Below are positions 8,742-17,175 of a stretch of 64,000 nucleotides of DNA, piece by piece. Positions within the stretch are counted from its first letter, which is position 1; each line of letters begins with the position of its first letter. The notes beneath the pieces were generated by a model that was given only the letters and a program-made list of their open reading frames with translations, ran no database searches and was not told the origin of the DNA. Source of the DNA: UBA1444 sp964521625 (GTDB lineage Bacteria; Bacillota; Negativicutes; UBA1444). The DNA lies in the NCBI GenBank assembly GCA_964521625.1, contig CAZFSM010000003.1, positions 124,001 to 188,000 of the forward strand. Direction: 5' to 3'. The translations under genes and the position numbers were made by a program.

Positions 8742-9638
8742 TTAGTCTTCACTGGCTCGGTATTTTTCGACCATCCGCACCGGGCGATAGGACTGTTTAG
8801 CGGCCCGCAGACCGGCGATGCCCATGTCTTCCTCGCGGTTGACAAAGCTCATCTGCGACCAGGCGTGCGACAGATATTCTCGATTAATCATCTGATACAA
8901 CCCCGGAATCGACGGGTCAGCTTTTTCGATATGGATTACCGCGGTGTCTTCGCATAAGGCTTCGCCCACGGTGAACGATTTGATTTCTCCGTCAATCCGG
9001 ATGATGCCGCCGCTGAGGTTCAGGGCGTCAAACTGTGCCAATGCCTGCTCAACTGCGAACAGCTCGGCCTGCATGATCCGGTCCTCACACCGCTGGCGTT
9101 CGAGCCATTCTTTGGCCAACGGAATCGATTCCAGGGCGTTCTGACCATTCATCGGTTCGTAGGCATAATTAAAGTTCTGCCTCAGGAAGGTTTTGATATG
9201 ATGCCGCTTGGCCTCGAATTTACGCCCTTTGAGTTCTATCAACTCCTGGACACTATAAATATAGTCGTCTTCCGGACGATCATGTTCAATTTTCCAGCTG
9301 GGAAATTCTTCGGCCAACATTTCAGCCAACCCGATTTCCAGTCCTTTGATCAACAAGGGATGCCCTTGCTGCCGAAACCAGTCCGCCAACAGGCGGGCAG
9401 CCTGCACCGAATCCTCTCGTTCGGGGGCGCAGGGATGCAATGCATAGACAGGGCCGTCCTGTAACACCACCACACATATTGCCTTTTCAATCTTGGCCCA
9501 GACGATATCGAGCGGCTTTCGCCAGATGAACAGATTGGTAAAACTGCTTTCCGACCCTTCATGGCGGCAACTACGGTACGATGCGTCAAATAGTGGTCGA
9601 TCACTTAATTTTATCTGTTGAAATTGTAACCCATTCAC
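8742..9638 (-). CDS. DUF2156 family protein (GNAT-fold, aminoacyl-lipid-transferase-like)
   Basis: 298 aa, soluble, no membrane segments. The N-terminal LSDRPLFDASYRSCRHEGSESSFTNLFIWRKP and the later KGRKFEAKRHHIKTFLRQ and MSFVNREEDMGIAGLRAAKQSYRP are hallmarks of DUF2156. That domain is shared with the catalytic part of MprF-type lysyl-phosphatidylglycerol synthases and related to GNATs. Lacking the membrane flippase half, it is not MprF itself. The start is GTG at 9638 with only a weak ribosome site (GGGAAGTGG). It sits between the metallophosphoesterase (24 nt upstream) and the Eis-like acetyltransferase (10 nt downstream), so a three-gene transcript is likely. Substrate unknown. Confidence 0.88.
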   Translation of the reverse strand: MNGLQFQQIKLSDRPLFDASYRSCRHEGSESSFTNLFIWRKPLDIVWAKIEKAICVVVLQDGPVYALHPCAPEREDSVQAARLLADWFRQQGHPLLIKGLEIGLAEMLAEEFPSWKIEHDRPEDDYIYSVQELIELKGRKFEAKRHHIKTFLRQNFNYAYEPMNGQNALESIPLAKEWLERQRCEDRIMQAELFAVEQALAQFDALNLSGGIIRIDGEIKSFTVGEALCEDTAVIHIEKADPSIPGLYQMINREYLSHAWSQMSFVNREEDMGIAGLRAAKQSYRPVRMVEKYRASED

Positions 9639-9662
9639 GTTTTAGTCCACTTCCCATTAGTC

Positions 9663-10826
9663 TTATTTTTTAGTCGATCGAAACTTCACTGTGATTTCGA
9701 CGATTTCTGAATTGGCATTGGTCCGTATTGGCGGGCCCCAGGTGCCAAACCCCGACGATACAATCGCATGCAGCGCACCTTTTTGTAAATAACCCCAGTC
9801 GAGTTCGTAGAGCCGCTGGGTGACCCAGTGGTTAGGATACAACTGGCCACGATGCGTATGTCCCGATACGACAAGGTCGACCCCAATCGCTTGCGCCGCT
9901 GCTAGTTCACGCGGTTGGTGGTCCATCAAAAATAACGGTTTGGCCGGATCAATCCCCTGCAGCCATTGCGAGAGCGGTTTGCGCGGACTCCCCAGAAACC
10001 GCTGCCGGTCCCAGTCATCCCGCCCGGCGATGATAAACCGGTTATCCACAGTAAAATAAGAGTCCCGCAAAACCGTGATGCCGCCGCTTCGCATCAGTTC
10101 GATCGCCGCTTCTGTCTCCCGGCCGATATACTCGTGGTTGCCAAGAACCGCAAACACACCAAACCTTGATTGCAGCTTACGAAAGGTCGACGCCATGTCC
10201 TGATCGATAAAATGGCCGATGTCTTCGTCAATCACATCGCCGGCCAACAGCACCAGATCCGGTCGCCTGGCATTGATCTGGTCGACTAAATGCTGTAGTC
10301 TTCTATTATCTACAATTTTCCCCAAATGAATATCTGATACCATCACAATACGCAGTTCGGGCAAGTCACCTGCGGCTTTTTCCAACGAAATCTCGTAAGA
10401 CCGCCAAACCGTATGCGTGGCATTCCAGACGCCATAGGCCAAAATTAGGGCAACCCCAAAGACAACGATACCACCGATCTTTGCCGGAGACGTTCGCCAA
10501 TCGGCGGGGATAAACGGACAAAATCGATTCACCAACCGAATCAGATCAATCAGGAGACAAAATAGTGTCAGGTAATACAACGCCGCCATCCAGACGCTAC
10601 CGCCGACAGTCAACAGTGTGTTCAGCGATCCCGGCAAATAGCCGTTGAGAATCCGCTCCAGAATATAGGCAAAGGCAACAAATGCCAGAATAGCGGAATA
10701 AAAATGGCCACCGGGAAAGGCAGGCAAAGAATGAAAAGCCTGCCAACCCCGGAGACCAACATACAGATTCGCTAATGAATATACAACGAAAAATACGGCG
10801 AAGAAAATTAGCAACTGTGCGTTCAT
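9663..10826 (-). CDS. Membrane-anchored metallophosphoesterase (YkuE/YaeI-like)
   Basis: 387 aa. Four or so hydrophobic segments fill the first 150 residues (LLIFFAVFFVVYSLANLYVG, FYSAILAFVAFAYIL, VWMAALYYLTLFCLLI, IGGIVVFGVALILAYGV). A calcineurin-like phosphoesterase domain follows with the dinuclear metal motifs VSDIHLG, LLAGDVIDE, VLGNHEYIG and VSGHTHRGQ. Relatives hydrolyse phosphate esters or UDP-sugar lipids at the membrane; the substrate is not known. The frame stays open to 10898, overlapping ppdK. I prefer the ATG at 10826 (MNAQLLIFF), although it lacks a good ribosome site; a TACAAT box lies only 8 nt upstream of it. Confidence 0.85.
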   Translation of the reverse strand: MNAQLLIFFAVFFVVYSLANLYVGLRGWQAFHSLPAFPGGHFYSAILAFVAFAYILERILNGYLPGSLNTLLTVGGSVWMAALYYLTLFCLLIDLIRLVNRFCPFIPADWRTSPAKIGGIVVFGVALILAYGVWNATHTVWRSYEISLEKAAGDLPELRIVMVSDIHLGKIVDNRRLQHLVDQINARRPDLVLLAGDVIDEDIGHFIDQDMASTFRKLQSRFGVFAVLGNHEYIGRETEAAIELMRSGGITVLRDSYFTVDNRFIIAGRDDWDRQRFLGSPRKPLSQWLQGIDPAKPLFLMDHQPRELAAAQAIGVDLVVSGHTHRGQLYPNHWVTQRLYELDWGYLQKGALHAIVSSGFGTWGPPIRTNANSEIVEITVKFRSTKK

Positions 10827-10860
10827 GGCTATCATTGTACCACAGGAACGCAGCCGTCGG

Positions 10861-13539
10861 CTACTTGCTGCTGGTAGCAGCCTCTGCACCGGCAACATTG
10901 GCCTGGGCGGCAGCCAGACGGGCTACCGGCACCCGGAACGGCGAGCAGCTGACAAAGTCAAGGCCGATTTGGTGGCAGAACTCGATCGAATGCGGTTCGC
11001 CGCCGTGTTCGCCGCAAATCCCAATCAACAGATCCGGTTTGGCAGTCCTGCCTGCTTCCACCGTCATCCGCATCAATTGGCCAACCCCGCGGCGGTCCAA
11101 AATAATGAATGGATTGTCTTTGAGAATCCGTTTTTCGAGATAAGCATCCATGAACTTGCCTTCGGCATCATCGCGGCTAAAGCCAAATGTCGTCTGGGTC
11201 AGATCATTGGTGCCAAAACTGAAGAAATCGGAGATTTCCGCCAGTTCGCCAGCCAACAGGGCTGCCCGTGGCATTTCGATCATCGAGCCAACCGAATACT
11301 CAAAATGGATATTTTCTTTGATCATCAGCTCTTTGGCCATCGCGTCAATCCGGGTTTTGAAGAAATCCATCTCATGGAAATCAATCGTCAGGGGAATCTC
11401 GATTTCCGGCAACACTTTGACCCCTTCGCGCGTCAGTCGGGCGGCGGCATTGAGGACGGCTCGGGCCTGCATGTCGTAAACGTCAGGGTGCGTGATCCCC
11501 AAGCGGCAGCCACGGTGGCCAAGCATCGGATTGAATTCGTGCATTTCCCTGATCTTCGCCAGCAGAATTTCCTGCTCGGCCAATCGCTGCGGGTCTTTAC
11601 CGGTAATCCGCAGTTCTACCACATCCACCAGCACGGACTCATAATTCGGCAGGAACTCGTGCAGCGGCGGATCAAGCAGACGGATGGTAACCGGGAACCC
11701 GTGCATCGCCTTGAGAATGCCATAGAAATCGTCTTCCTGCATCTTTTGTATATGCGACAGCGGTTCTTCCCGCTGTGCCGGCGTTTCGGCCAGAATCATC
11801 CGCTGGACATGGGGCAGCCGGTCAGCGCCCATAAACATATGTTCCGTCCGGGTCAGGCCAATTCCCTGGGCGCCAAATTCGCGGGCTCTGGTTGCGTCTT
11901 CCGGTGTATCGGCGTTGGCTCGCACTTTCATCCGCGACAGACTATCAGCCCATTTGAGAATTTGTTCGTATTCTGGGGAGAACAGGGCGTCAATCACTGG
12001 AACAGCGCCCAAAATAACCCGACCTGTTGTGCCGTCAATCGACAACATATCGCCGGCGTTAATGACATGTCCGGCAACGGTTGCCGTCTGTTTTTCATAA
12101 TCGATCCGCAGTGCATCGCAGCCGCATATGCAGGGTTTACCCATGCCGCGGGCCACAACTGCGGCGTGGCTGGTCATGCCGCCCCGACTGGTCAGAATCC
12201 CCTGGGCCGCCACCATGCCATGGATATCTTCCGGCGTAGTTTCCATCCGCACCAGCAGGGTCTTTACGCCTTCAGCCGCTTTTTTCGCCGCCGTATTCGC
12301 ATCAAACACCACCGCACCGGAAGCGGCGCCCGGCGAAGCCGGCAAGCCTTTGGCGATGGCCTCGAGTTTTACTGACGGATCAATCCGGCGGTGCATCAGT
12401 TGTTCGATATGGGCCGGTTCGACTTTCATGATCGCTTCGGCTGGCGTCAGGATGTTTTCCTGCACCAAGTCGTAGGCAACTTGAACTGCAGCCTGACCGG
12501 TCCGTTTGCCGTTCCGGGTCTGCAGCATATAGAGGCGACCACGTTCGATCGTGAATTCGATATCCTGCATATCTTTATAGTGATGTTCCAGTGTATCGGC
12601 TGCTTTGACAAACTGCTTGTACATCTCCGGCATCTGGTCTTTAAGTTCCGAAATGGGGCGGGGCGTGCGAATCCCTGCCACTACATCCTCGCCCTGGGCA
12701 TTGGTCAGAAATTCACCGTACAAAAGCTTCTCGCCGGTCGACGGATTACGGGTAAACGCCACGCCGGTACCGCAATCATCGCCCATGTTACCAAATACCA
12801 TTGCCTGAACATTGACTGCAGTACCCAGATCGTGCGAAATGCGGTTCAGGTTGCGATACACGATCGCCCGTTCATTGTTCCAGGAACGGAACACCGCTTC
12901 CACCGACATGAACAGCTGCTCCATCGGCTCTTGCGGGAACGGCCGGCCCGAGCGGTCAACCACCAGTTTTTTGTATGCGGCAACCAGTCCAACCAGCGCC
13001 TCGGCCGACAGTTCCTGGTCAAACTTCACGCCCTGCTGTTCTTTGCATTTGGTTAACAGTTCTTCAAAATCATGCTTATGAATCTCGAGCACCACATCGC
13101 CGAACATCTGAATAAACCGGCGATAGGCGTCAAAAGCGAACCGGCGGTTGGCCGTGGCGGTTGCCATCCCTTCTACCGTGACATCGTTCAGGCCAAGATT
13201 GAGAATCGTATCCATCATGCCCGGCATCGAAAAAATCGCGCCGGAACGAACGGAAAGCAGCAATGGATTGGTGGCATCGCCGAATTTTTTATCAGTCTTT
13301 TGCTCAATGGCTGCTAATCCGGCCTTGATTTGATCGGCTAGGCCTGCCGGGAACTGATTGCCGACTTTGTAATACTGGCGGCAAACCTCTGTGGTAATCG
13401 TCATGCCCGGCGGCACCGGCAAACCGATGCGGGTCATCTCCGCCAGTCCCGATCCTTTTCCGCCCAGCAATGATTTCATGTTGGCACGGCCTTCTTCAAA
13501 TAGGTATACCATTTTTCCCTGATTTTCCGCTTTGTCCAT
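10861..13539 (-). CDS. ppdK: Pyruvate, phosphate dikinase
   Basis: 892 aa, full length for the bacterial enzyme. It interconverts pyruvate, ATP and Pi with PEP, AMP and PPi, allowing pyrophosphate-linked glycolysis or gluconeogenesis in anaerobes. The N-terminal ATP-grasp domain begins KMVYLFEEGRANMKSLLGGKGSGLAEM. The central swivelling phosphohistidine domain has GGMTSH458AAVVARGMGKP, His458 being the phospho-carrier. The C-terminal PEP/pyruvate TIM barrel has LTRTEHMF, FGTNDLTQTTFGFSRDDAE and the catalytic-Cys motif IGICGEHGGEP. Start ATG 13539 with ACAGGGGGAA. It is probably monocistronic, and a large inverted repeat lies in its upstream region. Confidence 0.97.
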   Translation of the reverse strand: MDKAENQGKMVYLFEEGRANMKSLLGGKGSGLAEMTRIGLPVPPGMTITTEVCRQYYKVGNQFPAGLADQIKAGLAAIEQKTDKKFGDATNPLLLSVRSGAIFSMPGMMDTILNLGLNDVTVEGMATATANRRFAFDAYRRFIQMFGDVVLEIHKHDFEELLTKCKEQQGVKFDQELSAEALVGLVAAYKKLVVDRSGRPFPQEPMEQLFMSVEAVFRSWNNERAIVYRNLNRISHDLGTAVNVQAMVFGNMGDDCGTGVAFTRNPSTGEKLLYGEFLTNAQGEDVVAGIRTPRPISELKDQMPEMYKQFVKAADTLEHHYKDMQDIEFTIERGRLYMLQTRNGKRTGQAAVQVAYDLVQENILTPAEAIMKVEPAHIEQLMHRRIDPSVKLEAIAKGLPASPGAASGAVVFDANTAAKKAAEGVKTLLVRMETTPEDIHGMVAAQGILTSRGGMTSHAAVVARGMGKPCICGCDALRIDYEKQTATVAGHVINAGDMLSIDGTTGRVILGAVPVIDALFSPEYEQILKWADSLSRMKVRANADTPEDATRAREFGAQGIGLTRTEHMFMGADRLPHVQRMILAETPAQREEPLSHIQKMQEDDFYGILKAMHGFPVTIRLLDPPLHEFLPNYESVLVDVVELRITGKDPQRLAEQEILLAKIREMHEFNPMLGHRGCRLGITHPDVYDMQARAVLNAAARLTREGVKVLPEIEIPLTIDFHEMDFFKTRIDAMAKELMIKENIHFEYSVGSMIEMPRAALLAGELAEISDFFSFGTNDLTQTTFGFSRDDAEGKFMDAYLEKRILKDNPFIILDRRGVGQLMRMTVEAGRTAKPDLLIGICGEHGGEPHSIEFCHQIGLDFVSCSPFRVPVARLAAAQANVAGAEAATSSK

Positions 13540-13591
13540 TCATTTTTCCCCCTGTAATCATATTGGTTGCGGAACCGTTCGTAATACGCGT

Positions 13592-13635
13592 CAGACAAAT
13601 TTCACTACATTGTCCTATCTATTTCGATTTGTCTG
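13592..13635. repeat. 9-bp inverted repeat upstream of ppdK
   Basis: CAGACAAAT (13592-13600) and ATTTGTCTG (13627-13635) are perfect inverted copies 26 nt apart, 53-96 nt upstream of the ppdK start. On the plus strand the second arm runs into TTTTTT. It may be an operator pair for a dimeric regulator or a weak hairpin terminator of plus-strand readthrough. The remainder of 13540-13710 shows no gene. Confidence 0.45.
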
Positions 13636-13710
13636 TTTTTTCCGCTATATTTTGATTGATTCGACTTCATTGTAAAAAAACCTGCCACAAACCAAAAAAA
13701 TCAGGGAATT

Positions 13711-14517
13711 TTATTTCGTCGCCGGTTTGGCCTGCACCGATAACAGCATATCGCGAATCACCGGATCCCAAAATGGTCGTTCGCCGTCAAAACCGCCCAA
13801 TACGGCAACCGTCAGTTGATTGTCTACACTGAGTACATAAACGCGGCCAAAAAAAGCAAACGGCAACCCTTCCACTGTTACCATTGCACGGGCGCCAGCG
13901 GTCCATGCCTTATCGCCGTTTTGCATCGGCAGCGGTTGCAACGCCAGCATCTCCAACAATTTAATGCTGACTTTGTTTTTCGGATCGGTATATTGAGCTT
14001 TTTCGATATTGGCATCAACCCAGGCTTTCAACTCGGCCAGTTTTTCTGTTTGCGATGCGTCCAGATCCTTAGTGAAAAAATCAATGTTCGGCGGCAATTT
14101 TTCGCCGTCACGGGCAGCCAACAGCCACGCCATGTGGATTGCCTCGCCATCGTCCATGGTCAGATGATAAAAAGCCATGTCCGCTTTGGCAAATCGGCGC
14201 GTGGCCGCAGCTTCATCGCTCGGCAATGCGTCTTTCAGCAACGTCGGCGTACCGGCAGGAACCAACTCCGGTTTGGCAGGCAGACCCGGTTGTGTCGTCG
14301 CCGGTTTTTTCGGATCGGCCAGTTTCTTTTTCTCCTGCTCGATTAAATTGCGGAACTCTTTTACTTCGACTGCGGAAAAGCCCTCCGGCGCTTTCATTGT
14401 GCCAATAAAAGGAATGTCCCATTCTGATACCGACCAGGCAAATGCCGCATCGGCCTGGGGCACGAAGGCCAGACTCACAAATAACGCAACAAACAGAACC
14501 AGGGCAATCTTTTTCAT
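13711..14517 (-). CDS. Secreted protein of unknown function
   Basis: 268 aa. It has a Sec signal peptide (MKKIALVLFVALFVSLAFVPQADA-A, cleavage near residue 24). A Trp/Pro-rich start (FAWSVSEWDIPFIGTMKAPEGFSAVEVKEFRNLIEQEKKKL) is followed by a Pro/Lys spacer (about residues 75-105). A C-terminal domain of about 150 residues ends LTVAVLGGFDGERPFWDPVIRDMLLSVQ. The last part looks like the strand-helix-strand end of stress-survival or lipoprotein-like domains, but I do not recognise the family. The ATG has GGGAGG 8 nt upstream. It is the last gene of the minus-strand envelope block (spacing 56 nt to the NlpC/P60 gene), which points to an envelope role. Confidence 0.75.
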   Translation of the reverse strand: MKKIALVLFVALFVSLAFVPQADAAFAWSVSEWDIPFIGTMKAPEGFSAVEVKEFRNLIEQEKKKLADPKKPATTQPGLPAKPELVPAGTPTLLKDALPSDEAAATRRFAKADMAFYHLTMDDGEAIHMAWLLAARDGEKLPPNIDFFTKDLDASQTEKLAELKAWVDANIEKAQYTDPKNKVSIKLLEMLALQPLPMQNGDKAWTAGARAMVTVEGLPFAFFGRVYVLSVDNQLTVAVLGGFDGERPFWDPVIRDMLLSVQAKPATK

Positions 14518-14573
14518 TGTCGCAACCTCCCGTTTATTTAGTAATAGTACCGAACACGAACGAGTTTACTCCG

Positions 14574-15944
14574 TCAATGTGGCTGCCAGATATTGACCGA
14601 CGTCAGCACGTCAATAAAACGGCGCCCGCTGCGCAGCGGCAAATCAAGATCGCCCACCACGATCTGCATGACACCGATCCGCGGCAGACTGCCGTCGGCC
14701 CCTGGTCGCGAAGCATCACCATAACTGCCGAGACTGTGGATCGCATAGTGCTTGCCCCCATGAATCCCCAGATACATCATCACATGGTTTCGCATGTGCA
14801 GAGTGGCGCCGGGGTCTGCCCGCTCCAGCAGCGCATAACGGGTCGCTGCATCGGCAATCCCTCTTAACTGGATCCGCCGGCCGGGGACTGCTTCTTGCTG
14901 GTCGGCGTTACGCGGCGCCAGAATGCCGAACACTTTATAAATATCCATGATAAATGAAGAACAGTCCCTGCCCTCATCCAAGCCGCCCCAGCCATAATTT
15001 TCTCCCAGCATTTTGAAAGCTTGCCGGAGAATATTAGCACGGGTGTAAGACAGATAACCGACAGAAACATCCGCTTTGCCATGAATCCAAGCTTTTTGCC
15101 AAACCACAGCGCCATTATCACTACGCCGGGGAACCTCAACATGGTAGCCGTCTTTTTCCATACCGATAAAGGGCAACTTTGCCCCCATGCCGGCCCGCCA
15201 GTCCGCGACCGGTTTGCCCATCACCGCATCTCGCGGCGCCACTTTGCTGCCGGTAATCACCACAAAAGCTTTGGCGCGACGCAGTTGCCATTCCTGCCGG
15301 GATGACGCCAGCGCCACATCCTCCGCCTTCATCCAGCCGCGATAATTTACCAGCTGAACATACAGCCATTGGGCATCGCTGCTGCGGTGCAACACCGCCA
15401 GCGGCTCGGCAATGTTGACCGCCGTTTCCTGAAACAGGTCGAAATCATCCGATTCATCGTCTTCGCTGGCTGCCTCGTCGGTTGGAAAAGTTCGCAGATC
15501 GCTACGACGCACCGCGAATCCCCAGGCAACCGAATTGGTCTCGCGGATGGACTGCAGATTCAGATTCTGTTCCAACCGGTCATAAAAACCGCTGCCAAGC
15601 AACTTACCAGCCGAGTAACGCTCCTGCCCGCGCGGCAGTCGGTCGACAGCCAGCCATTGTCGCAGACGTTCCCGGCCCACCGTATCAGGAAAGGCGTCCA
15701 GGTCAACAACCGCCTGCGGCAGCGCCGCATAAATCGCCCGGTTGAATGCGACAACCCCAGCTGGGTCAAGGATCAACTGGCGGGACGCCGGTAGTTTGGC
15801 TGACCAAAAATCAGCTTTTAGCATCGCATCCGTTACACCAGGCAATCGCCCATCCCCTACCATAGCCGCTTGCCCAACCGGCAGCAGCGGAAACATCAAT
15901 AAACCAACCAGACTGGTCGTGATTACGAGCCATTTCATTTCCAT
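14574..15944 (-). CDS. Secreted SH3-domain NlpC/P60 peptidoglycan endopeptidase
   Basis: 456 aa. A signal peptide (LVGLLMFPLLPVGQAA) is followed by an N-terminal helical domain and two bacterial SH3-like regions (about residues 150-290; LAVLHRSSDAQWLYVQLVNYRGWMKAEDVAL). The C-terminal NlpC/P60 cysteine peptidase follows: the nucleophile is Cys328 in GRDCSSFIMDIYKVFG and the catalytic His lies in MRNHVMMYLGIHGGKHYAIHS. Such enzymes cut gamma-D-Glu-diamino-acid bonds in cell-wall stem peptides. An open frame reaches 15968, but the ATG at 15944 lies 4 nt after the stop of the upstream dipeptidase gene and uses its GGGAGAA as ribosome site, so the two are translationally linked. Confidence 0.88.
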   Translation of the reverse strand: MEMKWLVITTSLVGLLMFPLLPVGQAAMVGDGRLPGVTDAMLKADFWSAKLPASRQLILDPAGVVAFNRAIYAALPQAVVDLDAFPDTVGRERLRQWLAVDRLPRGQERYSAGKLLGSGFYDRLEQNLNLQSIRETNSVAWGFAVRRSDLRTFPTDEAASEDDESDDFDLFQETAVNIAEPLAVLHRSSDAQWLYVQLVNYRGWMKAEDVALASSRQEWQLRRAKAFVVITGSKVAPRDAVMGKPVADWRAGMGAKLPFIGMEKDGYHVEVPRRSDNGAVVWQKAWIHGKADVSVGYLSYTRANILRQAFKMLGENYGWGGLDEGRDCSSFIMDIYKVFGILAPRNADQQEAVPGRRIQLRGIADAATRYALLERADPGATLHMRNHVMMYLGIHGGKHYAIHSLGSYGDASRPGADGSLPRIGVMQIVVGDLDLPLRSGRRFIDVLTSVNIWQPH

Positions 15945-15948
15945 CTGT

Positions 15949-17163
15949 TTATTCTCCCAGATAACCAAGAATGATTTGCGGATTTTGGCCCGGATCCAGC
16001 CAGGTCACGATCCGTTCGAGATCGTTTTCCGCCATTGCGACACAACCAGCGGTAGCTTGACCCGGACCTTTCCAGATATGCAAAAAAATCGCACTGCCCC
16101 TGCCGGCAAGAACAGGATCAGTATTATAGCCCACTACCACGCCGAGCCGGTACAGATGGTCATCGCGCCGCATTTTTTCATGCGACTCTTTGGCTGGAAT
16201 CCCATGTACCCATTGGTTGTAGCGCGGCGACGACGGTTCATCGATCCAGACGTCTTCTGCTGTGGCCTGCCGATAAGGCATCCGGCTATCCACCGACGCA
16301 GCGTAGCCAAATACCAGCTTCAGCGGAAAAACACCGCGCGGCGTCATCCCATCGCCTTCTCTTTTTTGATTAAAACCGGCTATACCCGTTCGGCCAATAT
16401 TTACGGCAATCGGTCCTAACACCGTCCTCCAGCCTTGCGGCGTCTGCTGCAAAGCCCACAATACCGTCTCGACTGAACCGGGACGGGGCTGGGCGACAGC
16501 CAAAACCTGCGCCGAACCGGTTGGCGCTATGCGTGGGTCCATATTGGACACTTCATAATCGCGCCAGTCCGGTGCATCAAAATGCCACCACTCCGTCGTC
16601 ACTGGTGAAAAACCCACCTGTCGCATCACCGCCTGTAGGGTTTGCCTGTTGCGCAACGCCTCCGGCGTTGCCGCCATAAAATCAAGATGAGAACGCTCGG
16701 AAAAATCGTCAAACGCAGATGGCATCGGCAACTCCCGTCCTGTCGCGTCAACTAGACCGACGTCCACCGAAGCGCCCCGGTTATGGCGCGATGGACCAAT
16801 GGCCGGATTAGCTACATAATTTGCATCAGGAAACACTGCCCACATTTTTTGCTGTACCGACAACGGTCGATAACAATCGAACACTTTCAGACCCAACCCC
16901 TGAGACCTGAGCCGCCGCTGCGCCTGAAGCAACCGATAGGCAACCGGTTCGCGCAACACGCAGCGATCCGACGGATACAAAATCTGTCCGGTAAAATTAT
17001 CAGTCGTCGCGTAACGCATGTCTTTGAGGATAGAAGGGTCCAGCGCTTGAACGTCGACCAACCCAAGATCCGCTTCCGGTGAAGCCGCGACCACGCCCAT
17101 ACTAAACAAACAAATCAGCCATAAGATGATCAGTACTCTATTCCCCGGGAAATACTTCATCAT
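15949..17163 (-). CDS. Fusion of VanX-type D-alanyl-D-alanine dipeptidase and YkuD-like L,D-transpeptidase
   Basis: 404 aa with an N-terminal signal or anchor (LIILWLICLFSMGVVAA). Residues about 33-205 form an M15D dipeptidase: the zinc ligands are His127 and Asp134 in SRHNRGASVDVGL and His194 in EWWHFD, with catalytic Glu191. Residues about 225-404 form an L,D-transpeptidase-like domain with GMTPRGVFPL, LHIW (His362) and the cysteine motif TAGC374VAM. The first half would split D-Ala-D-Ala or D-Ala-D-Lac; the second would use stem tetrapeptides for 3-3 cross-links or act on them. Start ATG 17163 (or the next ATG) behind AGGAGGAAAC. It lies 12 nt after the DUF4127 gene in the envelope operon. 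Domain calls are from motifs; the combined activity is inference. Confidence 0.85.
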   Translation of the reverse strand: MMKYFPGNRVLIILWLICLFSMGVVAASPEADLGLVDVQALDPSILKDMRYATTDNFTGQILYPSDRCVLREPVAYRLLQAQRRLRSQGLGLKVFDCYRPLSVQQKMWAVFPDANYVANPAIGPSRHNRGASVDVGLVDATGRELPMPSAFDDFSERSHLDFMAATPEALRNRQTLQAVMRQVGFSPVTTEWWHFDAPDWRDYEVSNMDPRIAPTGSAQVLAVAQPRPGSVETVLWALQQTPQGWRTVLGPIAVNIGRTGIAGFNQKREGDGMTPRGVFPLKLVFGYAASVDSRMPYRQATAEDVWIDEPSSPRYNQWVHGIPAKESHEKMRRDDHLYRLGVVVGYNTDPVLAGRGSAIFLHIWKGPGQATAGCVAMAENDLERIVTWLDPGQNPQIILGYLGE

Positions 17164-17175
17164 GTTTCCTCCTGA

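Noticed and set aside
10825..12375. 516-codon open frame on the plus strand opposite ppdK
   Set aside because: It is antisense to the highly conserved PpdK frame, has no ribosome site, and its translation is His/Phe/Asn-rich with no recognisable domain; a GC-codon shadow.
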